From Syntrophobacterales bacterium (GTDB lineage: Bacteria > Desulfobacterota > Desulfobaccia > Desulfobaccales > 0-14-0-80-60-11), in the NCBI GenBank assembly GCA_023229795.1, contig JALNYP010000013.1:4547-68546 (forward strand): a DNA stretch of 64,000 bases. The letters run 5' to 3'. Under the pieces are notes generated by a model. The model saw only the letters and a program-made list of their open reading frames with translations. It was not told the origin of the DNA and ran no database searches. Position 1 is the first letter of the stretch; each line of letters starts with the position of its first letter. The translations under genes and the position numbers were made by a program. This document shows, piece by piece, positions 40,715 through 50,087 of this stretch.

Positions 40715-43700
40715 CTAGTGGGATTCTATTCTTAGAAAGATGGTCACCCGGGTGCCTTTTTGAGGTTCGCTCTCGATGGCGATTTCTCCCTGGTGGGCTT
40801 CGATAATTTTCTGGGAAATAGCCAGGCCCAGGCCGCTGCCTTTGGGCTTGGAGGAAAAGAAGGGCTGGAAAATCTTTTCCCGGACCTCCGGGGGAATGCC
40901 CGCACCGGTGTCACAAATTTGCACGAATATCCGGCCTGCCTCCCTACCGGTGGTAATGGTCAGGGTGCCTCCGGCTTCCATGGCCTCGATGCCATTCTTG
41001 GCGATATTCAGGATTACCTGGCGCAGATGACCCGGGTCAAATTGCATCTCCGGGAGGTCGGGGTCCAGTTTCAACACCAGCTCGATATTACTTTCCTGGA
41101 GACTCGGTGCCAGCCGCTGGCAGGTTTCATGGATCAGGACATTGATATCTCCCGGACGCTTTTGAGGTTCGGAAAATTTGGCATAGCTACCGACCTCAAC
41201 GAGGAAATCTTCCAAGCGCTTAACTTCGTCGACAATAATTTGGAGCTTTTCCGTGGTCTTCACGGGGTCGGCATTGGGGTCCTTCAGCACCTGGCGGGCA
41301 AACCCCCCGATGAGCATCAGGGGGTTCTTGATTTCGTGGCTGATATGGGCCGCCATCTTGCCCAAGACGGCCAAGCGCTCACTCCGCAAGAGTTCCTCCT
41401 CCAGGCGTTTTCGTTCCCGCAGGTCTTTAAAATGGCCGATCATGCCGATCTCCCGATCGTTTTCATAAAGCACCCGGGCGGAAAGCCAGATGGGCACCAG
41501 GGCGCCATCCTTAGGTCGCATCCAGGTTTCATAATTCGCGAGAATCCCCGCGCCACCGTAACCAGGATCGTGGATCTTGGCATCGATTTCCTGCAGTTGG
41601 CCCGGCCCATAGAGTTCCCTGATATTCATTGTGCCCAGGACTTCTTCCGGTTCATAACCGAGGATGCTAGCAGCCGTTTCATTAAAGGTGCGGATAACGC
41701 CTTCCATATCGCTGGCGACGATGCCATCCATGCAGGTATGAATCAGGAGCTTCTGGAAATAAATGCCCCGCTCCACCTCGGCGGCCAATTCCTCTTCGGC
41801 CCGCTGGCGCTTAAGCTGCCACCACATGCCGTTCATCAATAAAGTCAACTGATGGATATCAGATTCGTCATAATCCTCATCCTTATTGCCCACGCCGGCG
41901 ACTGCCACGATGCGGTCGCCGTCGAATACCGGAATATTCAGGTGACGCTGAATTTTTACGTGGCCCTCGGGGTAGCCTTTCTTATAGGGGTCAGGGGCGG
42001 CATAGTCATTGGTAATAATGGGCCGCCGCTGGCGCACGGCTTCGCCCCAGAGCCCGGTGGTCTCTACAGGATAAACAAAGGGCCTGTCCTCAATGGCGCA
42101 TTCCGCCATGGCGGTCTTGGACCAGGCTTGCATCGTGAGCACCGTTTCGTCCTCGTTCATGAAAGCCAGGTAACCGATCTTGCTCTTGGTCAGCCGGACC
42201 CCTTCTTCCAGGGCGAAATCGGTAATCTCTTTCAGGGATGCCTTGGTCATTTGGCTGAGTCGCCATACCGCCTCGAGACGGGACTCGTCCAGGCGCAACG
42301 CCTCTTCCATGTTGGCGCTGCGCACTGCCAATCCCAATTGCCCGGCCAGCGATTGAAAGAACTCGACATGTTCCTTGGCAAAAAAGCCCTTCTGGTTGCT
42401 GGCCGCGGTCAATACTCCCAGGGTCAGGGTTTCCGTGGTGATGGGCGCCAGGACCATGGAGGCCGCGGTTTCCTCCTTCAGCAGCCCCTGGAGGCGATCC
42501 GCCACCGCCGCTGCATCCGCCACGGAAATGACCTGGGAGGTTGACAGGCATTGGCCCAACAGAGAGGCGGGATCAGGCTTGACCACCTGCTCCCGGGCTT
42601 CGGGGGGCAGCCCCCGTAAACCCTTAACGTGCAGAAAGCCATGCTCATCCAACAGGCGCACGGCACATTTTTGCACCCCCAATTGCTCCACCAGGACCCC
42701 CAGCACGCCCTCCAGCAGGTCCGGAATATAGAGCGAGGCGGCCAGGCGGCGGGCCGCTTCGTAGAGCACCGAGAGTTCAGCGACGCGCCTTTTGAGCTGC
42801 TGTTCGCTTTCCTTCAGGGAACTGGAGATCCGGCCGAAGAGATCGAAGACGTCTTCCATCCGGGAGCCCCGGGAGGAGAGGTAACCTTCCACAATGACCC
42901 GGGCCGCGGCGGGGCCGATGGCGCGGGCAATGGTGCGCTCGACAAAATCCGCCAGCCGGAGTTTTTCCCGGTCCCCCCACTCGGATTCGGGAGTGGCGAC
43001 CTCCCGGAGAAAGGCCTGCCGCGCCTCGGCGGCCTTCCGGGAGCCGATGAGCTTTTGCATAAAATGGGTCAATTGCTCCAGGCTCGGCAAGTACGTATAA
43101 CGTTTTTCTAAAGGCGTCTCCCTTTCCCGTTCGAATACCCCCACAAACTTGCGGGCCTGCTCCTCCTCCACCGGACTGGGTACCGTGAGCAGGGAGACGG
43201 TGACAAAGGCGCCGGTATTGAAAAGCATGGACCAGAAAAAGGCGTGGGAGAGCCGATCCAGGCCGGTCAGGCCCAGGAAGGCATCGGGTTTGAGCAAAGC
43301 GAGGCCGAAGGGGCCCGCCGAGACCATACTGAGCGGAAACCAACCTGCTTCCACCAGATAGGGCAGCACCAGGGTATAGGCCCAGAGGAGAAAGCCAAGG
43401 AGCAGACCCGCGATGGCCCCCCAGCGCGTGGCCTCCCGCCAATACAAGGCCCCCAGCATGGCCGGCACCAATTGCATCACCCCGCAAAAGGCGATGAGCC
43501 CGATATCCACCAGCATAACGGAAGGAAAGACCAGGTGGTAACCGAAATATCCCAGGAGAATCAGCAAGAGAATGCCGGCCCGCTTGATGGTCAAAAGGTG
43601 CGGGGTGATACGCTCTTGCAGTTTCAGCCGGATGGCCAGCGGCATCACCAGGCTGTTTAAAAGCATGGTGCTCACCGTGATGGAGGCCACCGACACCATG

Positions 43701-44743
43701 GCGGTGGAGGCCGATAAGCCCCCCAAAAAGACCAGCAAGGCGAGGTAGGGATGCCCGGTGGCCAGGGGCAGGCGCAGGACGAAGGTATCGGCCTGTTCCT
43801 GGGGGAAACCCAGGAGCAGCCCTGCGAAGGCAATGGGCATGACAAACAGGTTGATAAGCAGCAGATAGAGGGGAAAGAGCCAGACCGCGGTGAGAATATG
43901 GCGTTCATCGGTATTTTCGACCACCGCCATGTGGAACATGCGGGGCAAAAAGTGGATGGCCCCCATGGCCAGAAGAGTCAGCACCATGAACAGGGTATAG
44001 CTGTTGTGCGGCCCCGTATTCATCAGGAGCAGGTCCTGAAAAGCGGGACTCGCCTGGATGCGCCCGAAGATTTCCCCCCAGCCCGAAAACAGGCCGAAGG
44101 TCACCAGCAGGCCCAGGCTGGTAAAAGCCAGGAGTTCGATGAGGGACTCGAACACCACGACCGCAACCAAGCCTTCGTGGCGTTCCGTGGGGTCCAGATG
44201 GCGGGCCCCAAACAGGATGCCGAACATGGCCAGGAGCAGGGCCACATAAAAGGCGGTATCTTCATAAACCGGGATGGTGCCTGGGGGACAGATTTCTCTG
44301 CATCTCAGGATATTGAAGGTATCGGAAATGGACTTGAGCTGGAGGCCGATATAGGGGGTGATGGCCAGGAACACCCCCACGGTGGCCAGGGCCCCCAGAA
44401 AGGCCCCTTTGCCATAGCGCAGCGTCAGGAAGTCGGACATGGTGGTCAGGTTGTTTTCCTTGCAGATGCGCAGGAGCTTGCGCAAACCGAACCACCAGGA
44501 AAAAGCGATGATGGAGGGCCCCAGGTAGATGGTGAGAAAGGTCACGCCTGAGGTGGCGGCCTTGCCGACGCTGCCGAAAAAAGTCCAGGCGGTGCAATAG
44601 GTGGCCAGAGAAAGGGCGTAGATGTAGGGGTTGGCGATAATGCTCTTGCCGCGAGCCCGTTGCCAGTCCCCATAGTAGGCGATGGCGAAGAGCAGTAAGA
44701 GATAGCCGAAGGCGGCGGCAGCGACCAGACCTGTGTTGAGCAT
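40715..44743 (-). CDS. Sodium/solute symporter-type sensor histidine kinase (CrbS-like)
   Basis: 1342 residues. The first ~560 are an SSS-family transporter domain with about 13 membrane helices (ALSLATYCTAWTFFGSVG; FLGGLSASTAMVSVASI). Then come two GAF domains (about 660-810 and 830-990), a PAS domain (YFQKLLIHTCMDGIVASDMEG onward), HisKA (AAHISHEIKNPLMLIGGFAR) and HATPase (NIAKNGIEAM, DTGAGIPPE, GSGLGLAISQKII). In CrbS-type proteins the transporter part senses or takes up acetate-like solutes and drives the kinase. No response regulator is adjacent. A 68-residue membrane protein is encoded 18 nt upstream and is probably its partner. Confidence 0.9.
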   Translation of the reverse strand: MLNTGLVAAAAFGYLLLLFAIAYYGDWQRARGKSIIANPYIYALSLATYCTAWTFFGSVGKAATSGVTFLTIYLGPSIIAFSWWFGLRKLLRICKENNLTTMSDFLTLRYGKGAFLGALATVGVFLAITPYIGLQLKSISDTFNILRCREICPPGTIPVYEDTAFYVALLLAMFGILFGARHLDPTERHEGLVAVVVFESLIELLAFTSLGLLVTFGLFSGWGEIFGRIQASPAFQDLLLMNTGPHNSYTLFMVLTLLAMGAIHFLPRMFHMAVVENTDERHILTAVWLFPLYLLLINLFVMPIAFAGLLLGFPQEQADTFVLRLPLATGHPYLALLVFLGGLSASTAMVSVASITVSTMLLNSLVMPLAIRLKLQERITPHLLTIKRAGILLLILLGYFGYHLVFPSVMLVDIGLIAFCGVMQLVPAMLGALYWREATRWGAIAGLLLGFLLWAYTLVLPYLVEAGWFPLSMVSAGPFGLALLKPDAFLGLTGLDRLSHAFFWSMLFNTGAFVTVSLLTVPSPVEEEQARKFVGVFERERETPLEKRYTYLPSLEQLTHFMQKLIGSRKAAEARQAFLREVATPESEWGDREKLRLADFVERTIARAIGPAAARVIVEGYLSSRGSRMEDVFDLFGRISSSLKESEQQLKRRVAELSVLYEAARRLAASLYIPDLLEGVLGVLVEQLGVQKCAVRLLDEHGFLHVKGLRGLPPEAREQVVKPDPASLLGQCLSTSQVISVADAAAVADRLQGLLKEETAASMVLAPITTETLTLGVLTAASNQKGFFAKEHVEFFQSLAGQLGLAVRSANMEEALRLDESRLEAVWRLSQMTKASLKEITDFALEEGVRLTKSKIGYLAFMNEDETVLTMQAWSKTAMAECAIEDRPFVYPVETTGLWGEAVRQRRPIITNDYAAPDPYKKGYPEGHVKIQRHLNIPVFDGDRIVAVAGVGNKDEDYDESDIHQLTLLMNGMWWQLKRQRAEEELAAEVERGIYFQKLLIHTCMDGIVASDMEGVIRTFNETAASILGYEPEEVLGTMNIRELYGPGQLQEIDAKIHDPGYGGAGILANYETWMRPKDGALVPIWLSARVLYENDREIGMIGHFKDLRERKRLEEELLRSERLAVLGKMAAHISHEIKNPLMLIGGFARQVLKDPNADPVKTTEKLQIIVDEVKRLEDFLVEVGSYAKFSEPQKRPGDINVLIHETCQRLAPSLQESNIELVLKLDPDLPEMQFDPGHLRQVILNIAKNGIEAMEAGGTLTITTGREAGRIFVQICDTGAGIPPEVREKIFQPFFSSKPKGSGLGLAISQKIIEAHQGEIAIESEPQKGTRVTIFLRIESH

Positions 44744-44761
44744 ATGTTTGATTCCTGCCGC

Positions 44762-44968
44762 TTACTCCCGGGAAGTTAATCGGCTGCCCAGGACATAAAG
44801 TCCAATAATGGCCGATATCCAAACCACATGGAGGTACAAAACCAGCTCGGGAATCCCTGCCCACAAGGTGTTATGGTTAAAAATTTGCAGCACAGGGAAG
44901 TTCAGCAGGAGAAAGATCAGGATCCCCAGCAAAGCCCAAAACTTGTGTTTTTTAGCCATTGCATCCAT
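44762..44968 (-). CDS. Small membrane protein paired with the symporter-kinase
   Basis: 68 residues with two hydrophobic helices (FWALLGILIFLLLNFPVLQIF and LVLYLHVVWISAIIGLYVLG), like the small DUF3311/DUF4212-type proteins that precede SSS transporters. The ATG at 44968 has GAGGAG upstream. It precedes the symporter-kinase gene by 18 nt. A role in assembly of the transporter part is inferred from this pairing. Confidence 0.7.
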   Translation of the reverse strand: MDAMAKKHKFWALLGILIFLLLNFPVLQIFNHNTLWAGIPELVLYLHVVWISAIIGLYVLGSRLTSRE

Positions 44969-45228
44969 ATTTTTTCTCCTCGGGTTTTCCGCTGGGAAGG
45001 GGTGGGTATCTAATTGTATTATAGCGTTTGAATGCTTAGAAACAAGGACCGATCTGCGGGACGGTGCTTGAGAATCGGCTTCAAGGGACAAGGCCCTTCC
45101 TTACCCAACCACTTCCACCAAGCACTACTAACCAAAAACTCCGGCCCGGTCAGATTTCCGCCTTATAAGACCACCTCAATTCCGGATTGACATCCTCTCC
45201 CCAGTTATTACCTTTATTTTAAACTTTC

Positions 45229-45263
45229 TTCGGCAAGCCGCGGCCAAGTGACGGCCTGCCGAA
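45229..45263. other. Stable hairpin in the pgi upstream region
   Basis: TTCGGCA-a-GCCG pairs with CGGC-c-TGCCGAA (11 bp, one mismatch) around an 11-nt loop. There is no T-tract; it may be part of the pgi leader or a relic. Confidence 0.4.
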
Positions 45264-45378
45264 GGAAGAAAGAGGCGGCCGCGGCCGAAAAATGACCGAA
45301 GAGCCTAAAACCTATTTCAAAACCTCTTTTGGTGTCAGCCGGGGGGAAGCGAAGGGTCTTAACTATTTAAAAAAATTT

Positions 45379-45405
45379 AGATTCTTCGCTGCGCTCAGAA
45401 TGGCA
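45379..45405. repeat. Short dispersed repeat (CHSERSEES type)
   Basis: agattcttcgctgcgctcag followed by aatggca. On the minus strand it translates as CHSERSEES, a string well known from short repeats scattered in many bacterial genomes. Only this copy was noticed in the window. Confidence 0.55.
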
Positions 45406-45459
45406 ATTTTGTAAGATATGGGTTTTGAAATGGCTTATACCGGACCAAGGAGCACAGAC

Positions 45460-47109
45460 ATGACAGCAACGATCGCGCCGCTCACCGAGCGCCCGGCCTG
45501 GAAGGCCCTGGAAGCCCATTATCAGCAAGTCAGGCAGGTGCATCTCAAGCAACTTTTTGCTGACGATCCCCGACGGGGCGAACGTTTCACTGCCGAAGCC
45601 GCGGGACTTTACCTGGATTACTCGAAAAATCGGATCACCGGGGAAACCCTTAAGCTGCTGGTGCAACTCGCCGAGGACTCCGGTCTGCGGGCCAGGATCG
45701 ACGCCATGTTCCGGGGTGAAAAGATCAACCTCACCGAAAAGCGAGCCGTGCTGCACGTGGCCTTGCGCACCCCCAGGGGCGTGTCCATCCGGGTGGACGG
45801 ACAGGACGTGGTGCCGGAGGTCCACGCGGTGCTGGACAAGATGTCAGATTTTGCCAACCGGGTGCGCCGCGGCGCCTGGCTGGGCCACACCGGCAAGCGC
45901 ATGAAAAACGTGATCAACATCGGCATCGGCGGCTCCTACCTGGGGCCGGAGATGGCGTATCTGGCGCTCCGTCCCTACAGCGAGCGCGCTATGACCTTCC
46001 GCTTCGTGTCCAATGTGGATGGCGCCAACTTCACGGAAGCCACCCACGGCCTGGACCCTGGCGAGACCCTGTTCGTGATCTCCTCCAAGACCTTCACCAC
46101 GCTGGAGACCATGACCAACGCCCAGACCGCCCGGCAATGGCTCATCCAGGGGCTGGGCCGCGAGGACGCCGTGGCCAAGCACTTTGTGGCGGTGTCCACC
46201 AACGCCCGGGAGGTGCAGAAATTCGGCATCGATACCGCCAACATGTTCGGCTTCTGGGACTGGGTCGGGGGCCGCTATTCCATGGACTCGGCCATCGGGC
46301 TCTCCACCATGCTGGCCGTGGGGCCGGAGAACTTTCGGGAGATGCTGGCCGGCTTCCATGCCATGGATGAGCACTTCCGCACGGCCCCGTTCGAGCAGAA
46401 CCTCCCCGCGCTCCTGGGCCTCTTGACGGTCTGGTATAACAATTTCTTCGGCGCCCAAACGGTAGGCATCATGCCGTATACCGCCTATCTGGCCCGCTTT
46501 CCCGCCTACTTGCAGCAGTTGCAGATGGAGAGCAACGGCAAGCACGTGGACCTTGAGACCCGCCGGCCCGTGAGCTATGAGACAGGCCCCGTCATCTGGG
46601 GCGAGCCCGGCACCGACGGCCAACATTCCTTTTACCAGCTTATTCACCAGGGCACCAAGCTGATCCCCTGCGACCTCATCGGTTTTTGCCAGCCGGTCAG
46701 CCCCCTGGCCCGCCATCACGACTTGCTCATGGCCAACCTGTTTGCCCAGGCCGAGGCGCTGGCCTTCGGCAAGACGGAGGAAGAACTGACCGCCGAGGGT
46801 TCCCCGGCCTTCCAGACGCCGTTTCGGGTGTGCGAAGGCAACCGGCCCACCAATGTGATTCTCGCCGAGAGTCTGACGCCCCGAAGCTTGGGCAGCCTGG
46901 TGGCCCTGTATGAACACAATGTCTTCACCCAGGGCGCCATTTGGAACATTGATTCTTTTGACCAATGGGGGGTGGAGTTGGGCAAGGTGCTGGCCAAGCG
47001 TATCATCCCCGAGCTGGAGAGCGCGAGCGACCCCGGCCTCAACCACGACAGCTCGACCAACGCCCTCATCCGGCGCTATCGCCGCCTGAGAACGGGAGCT
47101 CAGGGGTAA
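45460..47109 (+). CDS. pgi: Glucose-6-phosphate isomerase
   Basis: 549 residues, the standard length for Pgi. Family signatures present: NVINIGIGGSYLGPEMA, FVSNVDGANFTEAT, FVISSKTFTTLETMTNA, GGRYSMDSAIGLS, YLQQLQMESNGKHV (catalytic Glu) and HQGTKLIPCDLIG. It interconverts glucose-6-phosphate and fructose-6-phosphate in the cytoplasm, feeding glycolysis and, with phosphoglucomutase next door, sugar-nucleotide synthesis. The ATG at 45460 follows AAGGAG with 8-nt spacing; an upstream in-frame ATG lacks a ribosome site. Convergent with pgm. Confidence 0.97.
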   Translation: MTATIAPLTERPAWKALEAHYQQVRQVHLKQLFADDPRRGERFTAEAAGLYLDYSKNRITGETLKLLVQLAEDSGLRARIDAMFRGEKINLTEKRAVLHVALRTPRGVSIRVDGQDVVPEVHAVLDKMSDFANRVRRGAWLGHTGKRMKNVINIGIGGSYLGPEMAYLALRPYSERAMTFRFVSNVDGANFTEATHGLDPGETLFVISSKTFTTLETMTNAQTARQWLIQGLGREDAVAKHFVAVSTNAREVQKFGIDTANMFGFWDWVGGRYSMDSAIGLSTMLAVGPENFREMLAGFHAMDEHFRTAPFEQNLPALLGLLTVWYNNFFGAQTVGIMPYTAYLARFPAYLQQLQMESNGKHVDLETRRPVSYETGPVIWGEPGTDGQHSFYQLIHQGTKLIPCDLIGFCQPVSPLARHHDLLMANLFAQAEALAFGKTEEELTAEGSPAFQTPFRVCEGNRPTNVILAESLTPRSLGSLVALYEHNVFTQGAIWNIDSFDQWGVELGKVLAKRIIPELESASDPGLNHDSSTNALIRRYRRLRTGAQG

Positions 47110-47163
47110 ATTCCTGATCCGGTGGCCGCCACCCGGGAAGAGACAAATTCTCCTCCCGTCAGT

Positions 47164-48813
47164 TCAAGTCTTGGCGGCCAGGGCATGGTTCACGATCTGC
47201 TGGGCCTCACGGACAATGGCGTCCAAATGGGCCTCATCCTTGAAGCTCTCGGCATAAATCTTGTAGATGTTTTCCGTGCCGCTTGGGCGCGCCGCGAACC
47301 AGCCGTTGGCGGCCACCACCTTGAGCCCGCCGATGGGGGCGTTGTTGCCCGGGGCGTTGGTCAGCTTGGCGGTGATGGGCTCACCGGCCAGGTCCGACTC
47401 CTGGACGGCCTCAGGCGATAATTTTGCCAGCCTGGCCTTCTGCTCGGGGGTCGCCGGGGCGTCAAGACGCGTATAGTGCGCCGTGCCAAAGGCCGCGGTC
47501 AGTTCCTGGTAGTGCTCTCCCGGGTCCTTGCCCGTGCGCGCGGTGATCTCTGCGGCCAGCAGGTTCGGAATCAGGCCGTCTTTATCCGTGGTCCAGACCG
47601 TGCCGTCCCGCCGCAAGAAGGCCGCTCCCGCGCTTTCCTCGCCGCCGAAGCCCAGGGACCCGTGCAGGAGCCCCTCCACGAACCACTTGAACCCTACGGG
47701 GACCTCCACCACCCGCCGCTTCAAGCTCCCGGCCACCCGATCAATCATGTTGCTGCTGACCAGGGTCTTGCCGACCGCGGCCGCCTGGGCCCACTCCGGC
47801 CGGTTCGTGAACAGATAATGCACCGCGACCGCGAGGTAATGGTTCGGGGGCAGCAAGCCCTGGCTGTGGCTCACAATCCCGTGCCGGTCCGCATCGGTGT
47901 CGCTGGCAAAGGCCACGTCGAAACGATCCTTTAAGTCGATCAGCCGCGCCATGGCATAAGGCGAGGACGGGTCCATGCGGATTTGACCGTCCCAATCTAT
48001 GGTCATGAACCGGAACGTCGGGTCGATGGTGTGATTCACCACCTCAAGGTTGAGGTGGTGGCGTTCGGCAATGGCATCGTAGTAAGCCACACTGGCGCCG
48101 CCCAGGGGGTCCACCCCCAGCCGGACCTGGCTCTCTTGAATGGCCTTCATGTCGATCACCGCGGGGAGATCGTCCACATAGGACTCCAGGTAGTTATGCT
48201 TGTGCGTGGTGTCTGCTTGGCGGGCGCGTTCGAAAGGGACTCTCAATACACCCCGCAGTCCATCAGCCAGGAGGGCGTAGGCTTGCCGTTCAATCCATTG
48301 AGTCACGGAGGTGTCTGCGGGTCCGCCATGGGGCGGATTGTATTTAAAGCCGCCGTAGCGCGGCGGGTTGTGGGACGGGGTGATGACGATGCCGTCGGCC
48401 AGTCCCTGGCGGCGGCCGCGGTTGTAGGTCAGAATCGCATGCGAGATGACCGGGGTCGGCGTGTACCCGTCCGCCGCATCCAGCATGACATTGACGCGGT
48501 TAGCCGCCAGGACCTCCAGCGCACTGGCGAAGGCCGGTTCCGAAAGCGCGTGGGTATCGATGCCCAGGAACAGCGGCCCGTCGATACCTTGCTGCCGGCG
48601 GTACAAACAGATAGCCTGGCTGATCGCCAGAATATGACCCTCGTTGAAAGCGTGGTCCAGTGACGAGCCGCGGTGCCCGGAGGTGCCGAAGGCCACCCGT
48701 TGTTCAGGAATGGCTGGATCGGGACGGTTGACATAGTAGGCGGTGAGCAGGCGGGGAATGTTGGTTAACATCCACTGTTCCGCAGGCTTACCGGCATAAG
48801 GGGAAATACTCAT
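47164..48813 (-). CDS. pgm: Phosphoglucomutase (alpha-D-glucose specific)
   Basis: 549 residues. The phosphoserine loop is GTSGHRGSS, the metal site DTDADRHG, and the sugar loop FGGEESAGA; the C-terminal phosphate loop is RPSGTENIYKIYAESF. This is the long Pgm type that converts glucose-1-phosphate and glucose-6-phosphate. AGGAGG precedes the ATG at 48813. It faces pgi tail to tail with only 54 nt between stops. Together they link central metabolism to glucose-1-phosphate for glycogen or surface polysaccharides. Confidence 0.95.
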   Translation of the reverse strand: MSISPYAGKPAEQWMLTNIPRLLTAYYVNRPDPAIPEQRVAFGTSGHRGSSLDHAFNEGHILAISQAICLYRRQQGIDGPLFLGIDTHALSEPAFASALEVLAANRVNVMLDAADGYTPTPVISHAILTYNRGRRQGLADGIVITPSHNPPRYGGFKYNPPHGGPADTSVTQWIERQAYALLADGLRGVLRVPFERARQADTTHKHNYLESYVDDLPAVIDMKAIQESQVRLGVDPLGGASVAYYDAIAERHHLNLEVVNHTIDPTFRFMTIDWDGQIRMDPSSPYAMARLIDLKDRFDVAFASDTDADRHGIVSHSQGLLPPNHYLAVAVHYLFTNRPEWAQAAAVGKTLVSSNMIDRVAGSLKRRVVEVPVGFKWFVEGLLHGSLGFGGEESAGAAFLRRDGTVWTTDKDGLIPNLLAAEITARTGKDPGEHYQELTAAFGTAHYTRLDAPATPEQKARLAKLSPEAVQESDLAGEPITAKLTNAPGNNAPIGGLKVVAANGWFAARPSGTENIYKIYAESFKDEAHLDAIVREAQQIVNHALAAKT

Positions 48814-49063
48814 CAGTTCCTCCTAAAAAAATCAACGCTGCCAGAGAATCAGAGACATTTCCCATGGCATCTCATCTTTCGGCTTCGGGTCCTTCTCGGT
48901 CATGCGTCCCGTCCGTGCTGGCCCCTGGACCATTCTATCTTGACCGATTTTTGGGGGTCGAGCTAACCGGCCCCGCTTAATATCTTTGCTGTAACCATCC
49001 AGGGGCGACTCATGGATAAAAGGCGAAGGCGTTCTTTATACACTCACCTGGCCTTCCCAGTTT

Positions 49064-49798
49064 TCAGGGATAGATCTGTCGGGTCGGCATGATCAAAATT
49101 TCCTGGGGGTTGACGTTGGCCGGCTGGGCAAAGGCATAGACCAGGGCGTTGGCAATGTCTTCGGGCTTGAGGGCTTCGAGTTGGTCGCGGCGAGCCTTCA
49201 TCTCCTCTTTGGGAATGTTGTAACCCCAATTGGTGTAAACCGCCCCGGGCTCGATGAGAGAAACCCGGATGCCCTCGGGGCCGAGTTCCTTACGCAGGGC
49301 GTCGTGCAGGCCGACCACCGCGAACTTGGTCGCATTGTAGACCGCAAAGCCGGCAATGCCGTGGCGGCCGCCCACGCTTGAAACCGTAGCGATCATTGCA
49401 CCCGGGCGGCCGCGCATCAGGGGAATGACCTGACGGGTGCAAAACAACACCCCATAGAGGTTGGCATCGATAGTGGCCCGCCATTCCTCGGTTTTGCCTT
49501 CGACAAAAGAACCGCCATAGCCCAGGCCGGCATTGTTAAAGAGGAGATCGAGCCCGCCAAAGCGTTGCTGTACTTCGGCAAAGAGGCGCGCCACGGCAGC
49601 TTCGTCCCCGACATCCGTGGGCACCACCAGGGCTAACTCGCCAAGTTCCTTGGCCAGGGCCTGAAGACGATCGACTGAACGGGCCGCCAGGACCACCTGT
49701 ACTCCCTCAGCCACGAGGGCGCGGGAAGCGGCTGCGCCGATTCCGCTCGAGGCCCCGGTGACCACCGCCACTTTGCCGCGCAAATTGGTCAATTGCAT
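49064..49798 (-). CDS. Short-chain dehydrogenase/reductase
   Basis: 244 residues of the classical SDR family: cofactor motif VVTGASSGIGAAA, LFNNAGLGYGG (NAG motif), catalytic Ser in VSSVGGRHG and YNATK (Tyr-x3-Lys). The Arg-containing VLAARSVDRL after strand two suggests NADPH preference. The start is placed at the ATG at 49798 behind GAGGAGG. The substrate is unknown. It is a single gene, 250 nt from pgm. Confidence 0.9.
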   Translation of the reverse strand: MQLTNLRGKVAVVTGASSGIGAAASRALVAEGVQVVLAARSVDRLQALAKELGELALVVPTDVGDEAAVARLFAEVQQRFGGLDLLFNNAGLGYGGSFVEGKTEEWRATIDANLYGVLFCTRQVIPLMRGRPGAMIATVSSVGGRHGIAGFAVYNATKFAVVGLHDALRKELGPEGIRVSLIEPGAVYTNWGYNIPKEEMKARRDQLEALKPEDIANALVYAFAQPANVNPQEILIMPTRQIYP

Positions 49799-50087
49799 GG
49801 ATGGACTCCTCCTCTGACGAGCCGCATGTTGATTCGTTTCTAAGTTAAGGCTGGGAGGAACCGGATGCAATGACTACACAGAAGGCCTTAAAATACTAGG
49901 GTTATCAGGGCGAGAAGTGGTATCGCTTCTGGATGCGAAGAGTTAGCGGATGAGGGGGATGGATCGCAGGCCGTCTCTCGGGAACAGCAGGCCGGTCCAG
50001 CGCGATTTAGGGGGATTTCCGGTAACGGCTATGGTCTGACCCAGGGACCGCCCGCTCGCCGGAAGGTAAGCCGACATTGAATTTGCT

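Larger units (their letters stand above)
44969..45459. other. Divergent intergenic region, about 490 nt
   Basis: Between the small membrane protein gene and pgi. Contains the hairpin at 45229-45263 and a dispersed repeat at 45379-45405. No gene supported. Confidence 0.4.
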